A stretch of DNA of 64,000 nucleotides from Bradyrhizobium sp. AUGA SZCCT0158 (GCF_018130065.1 NZ_JAFCME010000008.1:242069-306068), one strand, 5' to 3'. Counted from the first letter of the stretch, positions 45,627-54,796 are shown. Notes: generated by a model from the letters alone, not told the origin. Made by a program: numbers and translations.

Positions 45627-46061
45627 ATGACAGAGCATAGTCTCTGGCGTTTTTCGCGCGCGTTGCATCGTGCGATCAATGAACGCCAGCCCGCCGATCT
45701 CGAAGCCCTGCTCGACGAGGATGTCGATTGGGCGATCTATGGCCCGATCGACATGTTTCCGTTCTTCGGCTCGCGCCGGGGCAAGGCGGCCGTGATCGAG
45801 GTAGTCAGGCAGATCGCCGAGAACATCCGCGTCCATCGCTTCGACCGCGAGTCGATCATGCTGGGGGTCGATTCCGCCGCCTCGATGATGCGCTATTCGC
45901 TGACCGCGCTGGATTCCAACAAGCCGATCAGCCTGCGGATTGCGCATTTCGCGCAGTTCAAGGCCGGCCAGCTGACCAACCTGCGCGTGCTGGTCGATAC
46001 CTTCGACCTGGTCGAACAGGCGGTGGGTTATCCCATCCATCTGCCGCGAATGGCGGTCTAA
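45627..46061 (+). CDS. NTF2/SnoaL-like protein (144 aa), second paralog
   Basis: The layout resembles the protein at 44628: helical start LWRFSRALHRAINERQPADL, EALLDEDVDWAIYGPIDMFP, FGSRRGKAAVIEVVRQI, and the closing RVLVDTFDLVEQAVGYP. A cavity-forming fold that may bind a hydrophobic ligand. Its ATG lies 13 bp beyond AAGGACCAATTC. Function unknown. Confidence 0.84.
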   Translation: MTEHSLWRFSRALHRAINERQPADLEALLDEDVDWAIYGPIDMFPFFGSRRGKAAVIEVVRQIAENIRVHRFDRESIMLGVDSAASMMRYSLTALDSNKPISLRIAHFAQFKAGQLTNLRVLVDTFDLVEQAVGYPIHLPRMAV

Positions 46062-46073
46062 CCCACAATCCCC

Positions 46074-46236
46074 TTCGTCATGGCCGGCCCGAAGCGCGTC
46101 TTCGCGCCAGAGGTCGCGGGGACCCACGTCCTCTTCACCAGCCCCTGGAGACGTGGTTGCGACACCAGCGTGACGCGCGCTTCGCGCTTGATCGAGCAGC
46201 GAAGCAGCGCCGGCGCTGACGGCCCGGACATGACGG
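46074..46236. repeat. Imperfect inverted repeat (CGTCATGGCCGG...CCGGACATGACGG)
   Basis: Ends TTCGTCATGGCCGGCCCGAA and GGCCCGGACATGACGGA are inverted relative to each other, with CCCTGGAGACGTGGTTGCGA and GCGCGCTTCGCGCTTGATCG inside. It lies between two same-strand genes. A long frame (46080 onward) across it is not the start of the following gene. Confidence 0.7.
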
Positions 46237-46322
46237 AATGCGAGGGCGCGCAAATGCGCCCTCGCCATAATTTCGCACCACCGCCGACGCATTCTCAGCC
46301 TGATTTGGAATGCGGGCGGGTT

Positions 46323-47267
46323 ATGACTTCCACGACACGATTTGGCTGGATAAGGCTGCCGTTGCTGGTGGCCGGCTTCAGTCTGGCTGCGGTACTGGCC
46401 GTGGCGGCGCAAACGCCGCCCGCTGATGAAGATACCGAGGAGCCGGCGGAGGAAGCGGCCGACGTCGCGGCGGCGCCTGACGTCGCAGCGGCGCCGGATG
46501 TCAATGACCCCGATATCATGAAGGATATCGACGTCTCCAAGCTCGACTGGAGCCAGCTCGATCTCGATGCCGCGCCCCTGACCGGGCCTGCCGCAAAAAC
46601 CCGCGCCGCGTCGAAAGCCGCAGCCGCGACCGGCGCGGATACGGCCTGGTTGGCGAACGAAAAGGCAAACGGCAGCTCCGCCGTGTCGGTGAGGCAATCG
46701 CTGACCCCGTTCTGGGATGCGCGGATCGGCGCCGACATGACGGTTGCCCGGCAAAGCACGCTGACGGCCCAGGAATTGCTGTCGGAAAAACTCGCCAATG
46801 GCGGCAGCCTGCCGCAATCGTCCGGCACCGCATGGGCCGCGATCACAGCGCCGGGTGTCGGCTCGATCTGGGACAAGACCTCAGTCGAAGCCCGCGTCGA
46901 TCCCGGGGCGGACCAGGGCAAGCTCGGCACCTCCTTGAGCAAATCGCTGCCAATCGGCGAGCAATATTCGCTCACGCTGCACAACGGCTACAATCTGATC
47001 CAGCAGGGCATCGTTCCGGTGCCCGGCATCATCAGCCATCCAACCCGCAGCTATGAGACCGACCAGTCGGCGCGACTGAGCATCGCCGACACCGGCACCA
47101 GCTTCATGGCCGGCCAGACGCTGTCGACCTCGGACGACAAATGGCTGCGCAAGGTCGGCGCCGAACAAAAACTGTTCGACGGCGTCACCATCTCGGGTTC
47201 CGTCGGCGAGACCCCGTCGGGCGTCGTTAACAAGAGTTTTGGCGCAGGCTTCAAGCGCAGCTGGTAA
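46323..47267 (+). CDS. Secreted/outer-membrane-like protein (314 aa)
   Basis: The chosen ATG gives a signal segment (RFGWIRLPLLVAGFSLAAVL, AVAAQ). An acidic, Ala-rich stretch (ADEDTEEPAEEAADVAAAPD, with AAAPDV repeated twice) is followed by a region with predicted strands (EQYSLTLHNGYNLIQQ, LSIADTGTSFMAGQTLSTSD, GVTISGSVGETPSG) and the last residues SFGAGFKRSW, ending in an aromatic as in small barrels. It may be anchored at the outer membrane; no family recognised. GGGCGGG precedes the ATG. Confidence 0.68.
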   Translation: MTSTTRFGWIRLPLLVAGFSLAAVLAVAAQTPPADEDTEEPAEEAADVAAAPDVAAAPDVNDPDIMKDIDVSKLDWSQLDLDAAPLTGPAAKTRAASKAAAATGADTAWLANEKANGSSAVSVRQSLTPFWDARIGADMTVARQSTLTAQELLSEKLANGGSLPQSSGTAWAAITAPGVGSIWDKTSVEARVDPGADQGKLGTSLSKSLPIGEQYSLTLHNGYNLIQQGIVPVPGIISHPTRSYETDQSARLSIADTGTSFMAGQTLSTSDDKWLRKVGAEQKLFDGVTISGSVGETPSGVVNKSFGAGFKRSW

Positions 47268-47422
47268 GCCCCTGCAGTTCTTCGCCAATCCTTTTCAGAA
47301 TGATGCAGCATTGCCGCATATTGGCCCAGATGCGGTCAAATTCCACCCTACTGATAGGAACGCTTCACTTCGTCGTGCGGGGGACGTCCGCGCTCGCTTT
47401 TCGCGAAACAGAGGAATGGCCG

Positions 47423-47845
47423 ATGAACGCTACCAATCGAACCGAACAAATTGAATCAACTGAGGATGTCGTCGACAGCAACCTCGCTGCGGTGTCGGAA
47501 GTCGAGGCCGGGATCCGCGACTTCGTCCGCAACGATATCGCCTATCTGCGCCGTCCGCCTGCCGGTGCCGCGGAAACTGTGCCGCTCGATGCCAGCGCGG
47601 AAGCCACCGTCAACAACGTCAACTCGCTGATCCAGCGCGTCGCCGGAACCTCGCTTGCTGAAATCGAGAAGCTGATTTCGGAACTCGAGAGCCTGCGCGA
47701 TCTCTTGCATGCCGAAGGTCAGCGCGTTCAGCGCGAAATCTCCGGCTATGCGCAGCTCAGCCAGGCGGCGATGAAGTCGACGCGCATGATTGCCGACAAC
47801 GTCACGCAGTGGAAGCGCGCCGCCGACGGGCTGCGCAACAGCTGA
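47423..47845 (+). CDS. Conserved helical protein of unknown function (140 aa)
   Basis: AGAGGAATGGCCG precedes ATG 47423. The product is mostly helical: VSEVEAGIRDFVRNDIAYLR, a linker (PAGAAETVPLDASAEA), then VNSLIQRVAGTSLAEIEKLI and SELESLRDLLHAEGQRVQRE, ending YAQLSQAAMKSTRMIADNVT. A coiled-coil is likely over the second half. It recalls phasin-like or related proteins, but I do not assign a family. A rho-independent terminator follows. Confidence 0.72.
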   Translation: MNATNRTEQIESTEDVVDSNLAAVSEVEAGIRDFVRNDIAYLRRPPAGAAETVPLDASAEATVNNVNSLIQRVAGTSLAEIEKLISELESLRDLLHAEGQRVQREISGYAQLSQAAMKSTRMIADNVTQWKRAADGLRNS

Positions 47846-47890
47846 TCCGGGATCTTTTACTGATTCCAGACCGTTGCAAAAATCCTACAC

Positions 47891-47928
47891 CCGCCGTCTT
47901 CTTCAACAGAAGGCGGCGGTTTCGTTTG
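47891..47928 (+). terminator. Rho-independent terminator of the 47423 gene
   Basis: CCGCCGTCTTCT and AGAAGGCGGCGG form a 12-bp stem with one G-U pair around a TCAAC loop, followed by TTTCGTTTG. It starts 45 bp after the stop codon at 47845. Confidence 0.9.
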
Positions 47929-48014
47929 ATATGTGACTGTTTTGAACTTTATAAGCGGCGCGTCGGGATCAAGGGACGGATGCCCAACGGTAGGCAAACT
48001 TCCAGGGATACGAG

Positions 48015-48146
48015 ATGCAAAACGGTCAGCCCAACAACACCCATCCACTGCCGCATTCGGCACATGGCATGGGCACGCTCATGGTCCGGTTCGTCGGACT
48101 GCTGACGGTTGCGGTGGTGCTGATGACGCTGATCTGGAACAGCTGA
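48015..48146 (+). CDS. Small single-pass membrane protein (43 aa)
   Basis: An ATG at 48015, after CCAGGGATACGAG, encodes a 43-residue protein: hydrophilic MQNGQPNNTHPLPHSAHGMG followed by the membrane helix FVGLLTVAVVLMTLIW ending NS, with TGA at 48146. It is too short for most gene finders. The pattern (polar N-terminus, single C-terminal helix) is common among bacterial small membrane proteins. Function unknown. Confidence 0.6.
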   Translation: MQNGQPNNTHPLPHSAHGMGTLMVRFVGLLTVAVVLMTLIWNS

Positions 48147-48231
48147 CCGGCGACGGGCGACCACAGTCGCCTAGTTCCAAGGGCTGGTAAGTGCTGGTAT
48201 GATCCAGCGCCATGGTTAGCAAAGCCTGACC

Positions 48232-48372
48232 TTATTCGACGGACGACGTGCTCTCGAGCGTGTAGCCGCCATCGGCATAACCCTTCACCACCATCGCAGT
48301 CGTCAGCATCACGCAAAGCGTGACGGTAGCGAAAATAAAGCCGACAAGTTTCAGGTGACTGCGATCTGCCAT
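48232..48372 (-). CDS. Small single-pass membrane protein (46 aa)
   Basis: ATG at 48372 after GAGGGCACGTCC encodes MADRSHLKLVGFIFATVTLC, with the helix LVGFIFATVTLCVMLTTAMV, then KGYADGGYTLESTSSVE. One membrane segment, no signal-cleavage motif. Convergent with the 43-residue gene at 48015. Related proteins exist in Bradyrhizobium genomes as far as I recall. Function unknown. Confidence 0.62.
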   Translation of the reverse strand: MADRSHLKLVGFIFATVTLCVMLTTAMVVKGYADGGYTLESTSSVE

Positions 48373-48508
48373 GGACGTGCCCTCGGTACTTCCCCTAGGT
48401 CTCATATGGCAGGCAGAAAGTTCAAAATGTGTTAGCAAATAAATTGCTTCGCAGAATGGTAAACTGCGCCCGGACCAAGACACGGTTCGCTAAGCATACC
48501 GGCTCGGG

Positions 48509-48991
48509 TCAAGAACCCGCATTCCGCCGCGGCACGAACGCGGTGGCCAAGAACGAGTACACCTGTTCGCCGCGCTGGTTGGCGCCGGTATTGCGGGCCT
48601 GCAGGATGCCCCATTCGGGACGCTTCTCCGACGTACGCTTGGTTTCGACGACACTCGAAAAACTGACGGTGTCACCGGCCAATACCGGCCTGATCCAGCG
48701 CAGTTCGCGAAAGCCGGGCGACGGTCCCCAGACCGCAACTTCCTCGCCGCGCGCAAGGGCCTCCCGCGTCAGGCGCTGGCCGTCGGCGACCAAGAGCTTC
48801 ATGCAGACCGAGCCGACATGCCATCCTGACGCCGCCAACCCGCCGAACAGCGATTGGCGTCCCGCCTCCTCGTCGAGGTGAAACGCCTGCGGATCGAACT
48901 GCGCGGCGAATTGCTTGATCAGCTCGGCGGTGAAGGTGAACGATCCGAGCTCACGCCGCGAACCGATTTCAATGTCCTCAAAGAAACGCAT
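48509..48991 (-). CDS. MaoC-like hot-dog dehydratase (second of a pair)
   Basis: The 160-residue protein is a single hot-dog domain of the MaoC family. It has FTAELIKQFAAQFDPQAFHL DE-type catalytic segment (FDPQAFHLDE, with Asp and His for hydration of enoyl-CoA) and FGGLAASGWHVGSV for the substrate channel. The chosen start MRFFEDIEIG follows AGGATC. The gene upstream (49000) encodes a close paralog with only 8 bp between, so they may form a heterodimer, as in split R-specific hydratases (inference). Confidence 0.88.
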   Translation of the reverse strand: MRFFEDIEIGSRRELGSFTFTAELIKQFAAQFDPQAFHLDEEAGRQSLFGGLAASGWHVGSVCMKLLVADGQRLTREALARGEEVAVWGPSPGFRELRWIRPVLAGDTVSFSSVVETKRTSEKRPEWGILQARNTGANQRGEQVYSFLATAFVPRRNAGS

Positions 48992-48999
48992 CGAAGATC

Positions 49000-49461
49000 C
49001 TATTCCGCCGCGGCATCGGCGCGACGACGCACGATGATCGGCGACACCATCTCGCACAGCGTCACGCCGGCGGCGTTCTTGACCACGCCCTTGAACGTCA
49101 CGATGCCGGTCTCGCGACGGCTGCGCGAGACTCGCGCCTCCGCGACCTCGATATCGAGCGTCAGATCATCGCCCGGCCGCAGAGGTGAGAGCCAGCGCAT
49201 CTCGTTGACTCCAGGCGAGCCCATCGACGCGGTGCGGCCGATGAAGCCGTCGAACATCATCCGCATCATGAGCGAGCAAAGATGCCAGCCCGACCCGGAG
49301 AGGCCCTTCAGCATCGACTTGGCTGCGGCCGCTTCGTCCAGATGCATCGGCTGCGGGTCGTACTCCGCAGCGTAAGCCAGGATCTCCTCGCGCGTGACGT
49401 GGCGCGGTCCGAACGTACCGAAATGGCCGGGTTTGAAATCTTCGAAGGTGAGCGTTGTCAT
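49000..49461 (-). CDS. MaoC-like hot-dog dehydratase (first of a pair)
   Basis: The 153-residue MaoC-type protein has EILAYAAEYDPQPMHLDEAA with the Asp/His catalytic pair, followed by LSGSGWHLCSLMMRMMFDGF and GDDLTLDIEVAEARVSRSRR. It would hydrate trans-2-enoyl-CoA, or handle a related acyl-CoA. Promoter upstream at 49462-49672. The pair's order and 8-bp spacing point to one transcript. Confidence 0.9.
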   Translation of the reverse strand: MTTLTFEDFKPGHFGTFGPRHVTREEILAYAAEYDPQPMHLDEAAAAKSMLKGLSGSGWHLCSLMMRMMFDGFIGRTASMGSPGVNEMRWLSPLRPGDDLTLDIEVAEARVSRSRRETGIVTFKGVVKNAAGVTLCEMVSPIIVRRRADAAAE

Positions 49462-49672
49462 GAGGGGATTTTACAGTGCGGAAGCCCGATTGTGGCCGTT
49501 ATTTGCAGCAATCTCAACCCGCCCACCCGCATGGCTCGTGCCCGACGGGGCGAACACCGTCGCAACCGGTGCCCGCCTTCGGCTTGCTCGGGACCGCATT
49601 CGGAGCTAGGCCCTGTGCTCTCAGGAGCAAAGCTGGACGCGAATCACTTTCGACTTGCCGGGAGAACCACCG

Positions 49673-49966
49673 ATGTTCGATTTTCAGGATCTGTTTCAGT
49701 GGGACCGTTTTATCACGCCCACGATCATCAAGACCTTTTACTGGCTGGTGATCGGCCTGATCGTGCTGTTCGGCATATCCGGCATTTTCTCAGGCCTCGC
49801 CGCGATGGCGATCAGCCCGTTCGGCGGATTCATCGTGCTGCTGTCCTCGATCGCCAGCGTCGTGGTCGGCGTGGTGTTCTCACGCATCGCCGCAGAATTC
49901 ATCCTGATCGTATTCCGCATCAACGAGCACCTCGGCGCGATCCGCGACCAGGGCCAGACGCATTAG
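49673..49966 (+). CDS. DUF4282 family membrane protein (97 aa)
   Basis: GGGAGAACCACCG precedes ATG 49673. The 97-residue protein has two or three membrane helices (TFYWLVIGLIVLFGISGIFS; ISPFGGFIVLLSSIASVVVG; VVFSRIAAEFILIVFRINEH) and starts MFDFQDLFQWDRFITPTIIK. This matches DUF4282 (membrane protein of unknown role). It ends 6 bp before the ychF stop codon; the two are convergent. Confidence 0.84.
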   Translation: MFDFQDLFQWDRFITPTIIKTFYWLVIGLIVLFGISGIFSGLAAMAISPFGGFIVLLSSIASVVVGVVFSRIAAEFILIVFRINEHLGAIRDQGQTH

Positions 49967-49972
49967 GATCTC

Positions 49973-51070
49973 TCAAGTATTGAACCTGAAATGCATGACG
50001 TCGCCGTCAGCGACGACGTATTCCTTGCCTTCCAGCCGCAGCTTGCCGGCATCGCGCGCGCCGGCTTCGCCACCCAGCGCGACATAGTCGGCATAGGCGA
50101 TCGTCTCGGCGCGGATAAAGCCCTTTTCGAAATCGGTATGGATCACGCCGGCCGCCGCAGGCCCCTTGGTGCCGCGGTTGATGGTCCAGGCGCGGGCCTC
50201 CTTCGGCCCGACGGTGAAATAGGTGATCAGGTCGAGCAGCTGGTAGCCGGCGCGGATCAGCCGGTCGAGACCGGCCTCCTCGAGGCCGAGCGTATCGAGG
50301 AACTCGGCACGCTCCTCGCGTGACAGCGTCGCGATCTCGGATTCGATCTTGGCCGAAATCGCCACCGCGACCGCGCCCTCTTTCCTGGCGTGGTCGAACA
50401 CCGCTTTGGAGAAGCTGTTGCCGTCCTTGGCCGAGCCTTCCTCGACGTTGCAGACATAGAGCACCGGCTTGGACGTCAGCAGGCCGAGCATGCCAAAGGC
50501 TCGCTCTTCTTCCGCCTTGCGTTCGAGGAACCGCGCCGGCTTGCCGTCGCGCAGCAGCACCAGCGCGCGGTTGACGAGGTCGAGCTGTTCCTTGGCGTCC
50601 TTGTCGTTGCCCTTGGCCTTCTTGGTGAGGTTGTCGACGCGCTTTTCGAGGCTGTCGAGATCGGCCAGCATCAGCTCGGTCTCGATGGTCTCGATATCCG
50701 CCAGTGGCGCGATCTTGCCTTCGACATGGGTAATGTCGGAATCCTCAAAGCAGCGCACTACATGCGCCACCGCGTCGACCTCGCGGATGGTGGCGAGAAA
50801 CTGGTTGCCGAGGCCCTCGCCCTTGGAGGCACCGCGCACCAGGCCCGCGATATCGACGAAGGTCAGCCGCGTCGGGATGATCTGCGCTGATTTGGCGATC
50901 TCCGACAGCTTGTCGAGCCTGGGATCAGGCACCGCCACCTCGCCAACATTCGGCTCAATGGTGCAGAACGGATAATTCGCCGCCTGCGCCGCGGCAGTCT
51001 CGGTCAGCGCGTTGAACAGCGTCGACTTGCCGACATTGGGCAGGCCTACGATACCGCATTTGAATCCCAT
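49973..51070 (-). CDS. ychF: Redox-regulated ATPase/GTPase YchF (OLA1 family)
   Basis: The 365-residue protein has the Obg-like P-loop [17 protein letters not shown] and the YchF signature [14 protein letters not shown]. It continues with [20 protein letters not shown], the NVEEG motif VCNVEEG (NxxE instead of NKxD, giving ATP preference), and the C-terminal TGS domain [20 protein letters not shown] and [17 protein letters not shown]. It hydrolyses ATP and associates with ribosomes. Third gene of the rplY-pth-ychF operon, 39 bp after pth. Confidence 0.96.
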   Translation of the reverse strand: MGFKCGIVGLPNVGKSTLFNALTETAAAQAANYPFCTIEPNVGEVAVPDPRLDKLSEIAKSAQIIPTRLTFVDIAGLVRGASKGEGLGNQFLATIREVDAVAHVVRCFEDSDITHVEGKIAPLADIETIETELMLADLDSLEKRVDNLTKKAKGNDKDAKEQLDLVNRALVLLRDGKPARFLERKAEEERAFGMLGLLTSKPVLYVCNVEEGSAKDGNSFSKAVFDHARKEGAVAVAISAKIESEIATLSREERAEFLDTLGLEEAGLDRLIRAGYQLLDLITYFTVGPKEARAWTINRGTKGPAAAGVIHTDFEKGFIRAETIAYADYVALGGEAGARDAGKLRLEGKEYVVADGDVMHFRFNT

Positions 51071-51109
51071 GACGTGTCCTGAAGTCTGTTGCTGGCGGTC
51101 GGCGGCGCG

Positions 51110-51715
51110 TTACACAGCGCCGTCATCGCCCTTGTCTAAAAATCCCTTGGCTTGCAGCGCCAGGTGCACCTTGTTCTGAAACGCCGAAGCACGCTCGGTC
51201 GCGAGCAAGCCGGCATTGTCGGCGACCGCCTCGCACAGCGCCTCGACCCAGGGCCGATCGCTCTTGGCGAAATCCGACAGCACGTGGCTGTGTACCAGCT
51301 CCTTGACGCCGGGATGACCGATCCCGAGCCGCACCCGGCGATAGTCGTTGCCGATATGCGAGGAGATCGAGCGCAACCCGTTATGGCCGGCAATGCCGCC
51401 ACCGACCTTGACGCGCACTTTCGCCGGCGGCAGTTCGAGCTCGTCCTGAAACACGATGATCTCACCGACCCCGAGCTTGAAAAAGTTCGCGGCTTCCTGC
51501 ACCGCGCGCCCGGACTCGTTCATGTAGGTCGTGGGCTTGAGCAGGACCACGCGCTCGCGTTCAAGCGTGCCTTCCGACGTCTCGCCCTGAAAACGGCGGC
51601 GCCATGGTGCGAAACCATGACGCCGCGCAATTTCATCGACGACCGCGAAACCGATATTATGCCGGTTGTTCGCGTACTTCGTGCCGGGATTACCGAGGCC
51701 GACAAACAGGCGCAT
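51110..51715 (-). CDS. pth: Peptidyl-tRNA hydrolase
   Basis: Releases peptidyl-tRNA stalled off the ribosome, recycling tRNA. The 201-residue enzyme has [18 protein letters not shown] with Asn9 and catalytic His19, [12 protein letters not shown], the Asp of [15 protein letters not shown], and [17 protein letters not shown] with the conserved Asn. ATG at 51715 lies 21 bp after the rplY stop. Its usual neighbour rplY (L25) is upstream on the same strand. Confidence 0.96.
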   Translation of the reverse strand: MRLFVGLGNPGTKYANNRHNIGFAVVDEIARRHGFAPWRRRFQGETSEGTLERERVVLLKPTTYMNESGRAVQEAANFFKLGVGEIIVFQDELELPPAKVRVKVGGGIAGHNGLRSISSHIGNDYRRVRLGIGHPGVKELVHSHVLSDFAKSDRPWVEALCEAVADNAGLLATERASAFQNKVHLALQAKGFLDKGDDGAV

Positions 51716-51736
51716 GACGCGGCATCCCGCGTTCGC

Positions 51737-52477
51737 TTACTTCTTCTTGTCGCCGCCAGGCGCCTTGGCGCCAGCCGCGGGCGCCTTCGCACCCGCCGCC
51801 GGAGCAGCAGCACCCGCTGCGGGCGCAGCAGCCGCACCCGCCGCCGGAGCAGCACCCGGAGCCGCAGCACCGCCAGCAGCAGCCGCCGCAGCCGCCTTGA
51901 GTTCTTCGGCGTAGCCGGACGGCGGCACGATGGTCACCAGCGTCGCGTCTTCACGCGACAGCGACTTGACGCCGGCGGGCAGCTTGATGTCGGACAGATG
52001 CAGCGAATGGCTGATTTCCAGCGCGCCGGCATCGGCCTCGACATACTGCGGAATGTTGTCGACCGAGCATTCGAGATCGATGGTGTGGGTGACGATGTTG
52101 ACCGTGCCGCCACGCTTGACGCCCGGCGAGGTTTCGCCGTTCACCACATGCAGGGGAACGCTGACGCGGATGGTGGCGCCTTCACCGAGCCGCATGAAGT
52201 CGACATGCAGCGGGAAGTCGCGCACCGGATCGAGATGGAAGTCGCGTGGAATCACGCGGTGCTTCTTGCCCTCGAGATCGATGTCGTAAATCGTGGTCAG
52301 GAACCGGCCGGCCAGAATGCGCTGGCGCAGTTCGGCATCGTCGACCGAGATGGTCACGGGGGGCTGGTTGTTGCCATAGATCACTCCGGGAACTCTCCCG
52401 GCGCGACGCTCTGCCCGGGCGGCCCCCTTGCCGCTCTGCGGACGCGCGGTCGCCTTCAATTCCTTGACGGTCGCCAT
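51737..52477 (-). CDS. rplY: 50S ribosomal protein L25 / general stress protein Ctc
   Basis: Binds 5S rRNA. The 246-residue protein has an N-terminal L25 domain (LKATARPQSGKGAARAERRA, VPGVIYGNNQPPVTI) and a C-terminal TL5-type beta domain (VSVPLHVVNGETSPGVKRGG, LECSVDNIPQYVEADAG). The last ~55 residues are a low-complexity tail of tandem APAAGA units (AAAPAAGAKAPAAGAKAP), common in rhizobial L25 and probably disordered. It is the first gene of the operon with pth and ychF. Confidence 0.95.
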   Translation of the reverse strand: MATVKELKATARPQSGKGAARAERRAGRVPGVIYGNNQPPVTISVDDAELRQRILAGRFLTTIYDIDLEGKKHRVIPRDFHLDPVRDFPLHVDFMRLGEGATIRVSVPLHVVNGETSPGVKRGGTVNIVTHTIDLECSVDNIPQYVEADAGALEISHSLHLSDIKLPAGVKSLSREDATLVTIVPPSGYAEELKAAAAAAAGGAAAPGAAPAAGAAAAPAAGAAAPAAGAKAPAAGAKAPGGDKKK

Positions 52478-52676
52478 CGTGTTAAGTCCTTGTTTTCTAA
52501 AAAGTTAAAGGCCGCAACGCGGCCCGGTAGCGTCCGACAGCAAGCCTCCAGGGGTGCGGGGGCTGCGGACGTGGCGGGCTTTTAGCCCCAAAGCGTCAAA
52601 ATGACAAGGAAATCAGGGGATTTTTCTGCCCCTGCCGTTTCCGGGAGAAAGGGCCGATCGGCTACCCGTTCGACCT
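52478..52676. other. Intergenic region upstream of rplY
   Basis: No gene. A GC-rich stem (GGCCGCAACGCGGCC) lies near 52510 and may be a leader hairpin. Promoter boxes not identified. Confidence 0.35.
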
Positions 52677-52946
52677 TCAGCTGGTCGCCGGCTGAGAACC
52701 CCCGAGCCTGGCTTCCAGCGCTTCGATGCGGGCCTTCAGCGCCTCGTTCTCCTCGCGCGCCAGCCGGGCCATGTCCTTGACCGCATCAAACTCCTCGCGC
52801 TTGACGAGGTCGAGGTCGCGCAGGATGCGTTCGGCCTGGTTGCGAACGACCGCATCGACCTCGCGCTTGACGCCCTGGGCGGCGCCGGCAGCGTCGTTCA
52901 TCAAACGGCCGATCTCGTCGAAAAACCGATTGTTGGTCTGGGTCAT
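52677..52946 (-). CDS. ubiK: UbiK-like accessory factor (BMFP family)
   Basis: The 89-residue protein starts MTQTNNRFFDEIGRLMNDAA and has an amphipathic helix plus a long coiled coil (VKREEFDAVKDMARLAREEN, EALKARIEALEARLG), as in BMFP/UbiK proteins that fuse membranes and support ubiquinone synthesis. GGAGCGTCTAGAG precedes the ATG at 52946. Function in ubiquinone synthesis is shown for E. coli UbiK and is inferred here. Confidence 0.88.
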   Translation of the reverse strand: MTQTNNRFFDEIGRLMNDAAGAAQGVKREVDAVVRNQAERILRDLDLVKREEFDAVKDMARLAREENEALKARIEALEARLGGSQPATS

Positions 52947-53130
52947 CTCTAGACGCTCCGGTCGCTGCAACTGCATCTGCTTATACCAAGACAATGGCGA
53001 TCCCGGAGGCGCGGTTCAAGAGTGCCGTTCAACGCCAAGGTGAAGTCCGTTCGCCTTGTCATGCTCACCTTTCCTTGCAATCGTGGCGGGCGACCATCCC
53101 CACGGCCCCCAATCAGAAACAGACGCGCCC

Positions 53131-53865
53131 ATGATCGACCAGCAGATCGACATCCAGACCAAGGACGGCAAGACCACCACTTTCATCACCCATCCCGAGC
53201 GCGGCGGACCGTTTCCCGTCATCCTGTTCTACATGGACGCGCCGGCGATCCGCGAGGAACTGCGGGACATGGCGCGTCGGCTCGCAACCTCAGGCTATTA
53301 CGTGATGCTGCCCAATATGTATTACCGCTCCGGCGTGATGGAACTGGGGCCGATTCCGCCGGACCCGGAGGCGCCCGAGCGCAAGCGGATGTTCGAGTTC
53401 ATGGCCTCGATCAATATTCCGATGGTGATGGAGGACACCAAGGCCCTGCTCGCCTATGCCGCGACTCAAAAGGCCGCGAACACCGCTATCGTCGGTACCG
53501 TCGGCTACTGCATGAGCGGCCGCTACGCGGTCAACGCGGCGACACGTTTTCCGGATCAGGTGAAAGCCGCAGCCTCGATCTACGGCACGCATCTGGCGAC
53601 CGACCAGCCGGACAGCCCGCATATTGCCGCCGGCAAGACCAAGGCCGAATTGTATTTCGCCTGCGCTGAAACCGACATCTACGCGCCGGCTGAAATCATC
53701 GAGCAGCTGAAGCAGGGCATGAACGGATCGAACAACGAGGTCGAGATCTATCCCGGCACCCATCACGGCTTCGCCTTCCCGAAGCGGCCGGTCTATCACC
53801 GCGACGCCGCCGAGCGGCATTGGGAACGGCTGCTGGCGCTCTATCGCCGCAACCTCGCCACCTGA
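53131..53865 (+). CDS. Dienelactone hydrolase family protein
   Basis: The 244-residue alpha/beta hydrolase has the dienelactone-hydrolase triad: Cys127 in VGYCMSGRYA, Asp182 in ACAETDIYAP and His212 in PGTHHGFAFPKR. It begins MIDQQIDIQTKDGKTTTFIT; FYMDAPAIREELRDMARRL carries the helical part near the active site. It would hydrolyse lactones or esters; specific substrate unknown. No clear ribosome site precedes the ATG at 53131. It runs towards lgt, 78 bp apart. Confidence 0.9.
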   Translation: MIDQQIDIQTKDGKTTTFITHPERGGPFPVILFYMDAPAIREELRDMARRLATSGYYVMLPNMYYRSGVMELGPIPPDPEAPERKRMFEFMASINIPMVMEDTKALLAYAATQKAANTAIVGTVGYCMSGRYAVNAATRFPDQVKAAASIYGTHLATDQPDSPHIAAGKTKAELYFACAETDIYAPAEIIEQLKQGMNGSNNEVEIYPGTHHGFAFPKRPVYHRDAAERHWERLLALYRRNLAT

Positions 53866-53943
53866 TCGCAAGGTTCCGATGTAAGGGTCCCCGCCGATTT
53901 TCGGCGTGGCCTATGCCGTCTACACCAAAGCCCTGTGAGCCCA

Positions 53944-54783
53944 ATGCCTTTCCTCACCATCGACTTTCCCGTCTTCAATCCGATCGCCTTCTCGATCGGA
54001 TGGTTCGCGATCCGCTGGTATGCGCTGGCCTATATCGGCGGCATCGTGCTGGGATGGATTTATGCGCGGTCGCTGGTCAAAAATGAGAGATTATGGGGTG
54101 GGCCGGCGCCGATCACGCTGGTGCAGCTCGATGATTTCATCCTTTGGGTCACGATCGGCATCATCGTCGGCGGCCGCACCGGCTACGTGCTGTTCTACAA
54201 TCCCGCCTATTTTGCGCAGCACCCGGCCGAGATTCTCGAATTGTGGAACGGCGGCATGTCCTTTCATGGCGGCTTCCTCGGCTGCGTCGCCGCGGTGATG
54301 CTGTTCTGCCGCAAACACGGCATCTCGATCCTGTCGCTTGGCGACATCACCACCGGCGTCGGGCCGATCGGATTGTTCCTCGGGCGGCTCGCCAACTTCA
54401 TCAACAGCGAGTTGTGGGGCCGGCCGGCCGATTCCAGCGTGCCGTGGAGGATGGTGTTCCCAAATGGCGGACCGCTGCCGCGCCACCCCAGCCAGCTCTA
54501 TGAGGCGGCGCTCGAGGGCATCCTGCTGTTTACGATCTTGGCGGTCATGATTCGGATGGGTGCCCTGAAACGGCCGGGCCTGATCCTCGGCAGTTTCATC
54601 GCGATCTACGCAATTGCCCGAATAGTAAGCGAGTTCTTCCGTGAGCCGGACCCTCAGCTTGGATTTTTGTGGGGCGGGCTGACTATGGGTATGCTGTTGT
54701 CAGTGCCGATGATCATCGCCGGAGCCATCCTGATGGTGATGGCATGGCGCAAGGCGCCGGAGCATTCGCAGAAGTCAATTTAA
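53944..54783 (+). CDS. lgt: Prolipoprotein diacylglyceryl transferase
   Basis: Attaches diacylglycerol from phosphatidylglycerol to the lipobox cysteine of lipoproteins at the inner membrane. The 279-residue product has about seven membrane helices, signature [22 protein letters not shown] and [15 protein letters not shown] with the catalytic region, and [10 protein letters not shown]. The ATG at 53944 was chosen; a GTG three codons upstream is possible. It leads a same-strand cluster with midA and pgeF (13 bp, then ATGA overlap). Confidence 0.95.
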   Translation: MPFLTIDFPVFNPIAFSIGWFAIRWYALAYIGGIVLGWIYARSLVKNERLWGGPAPITLVQLDDFILWVTIGIIVGGRTGYVLFYNPAYFAQHPAEILELWNGGMSFHGGFLGCVAAVMLFCRKHGISILSLGDITTGVGPIGLFLGRLANFINSELWGRPADSSVPWRMVFPNGGPLPRHPSQLYEAALEGILLFTILAVMIRMGALKRPGLILGSFIAIYAIARIVSEFFREPDPQLGFLWGGLTMGMLLSVPMIIAGAILMVMAWRKAPEHSQKSI

Positions 54784-54796
54784 CGCAAGGCAGGCC

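Noticed and set aside
46080..46322. Upstream extension of the 46323 gene by 81 codons
   Set aside because: The extension is made of an inverted repeat; the signal peptide begins at 46323.
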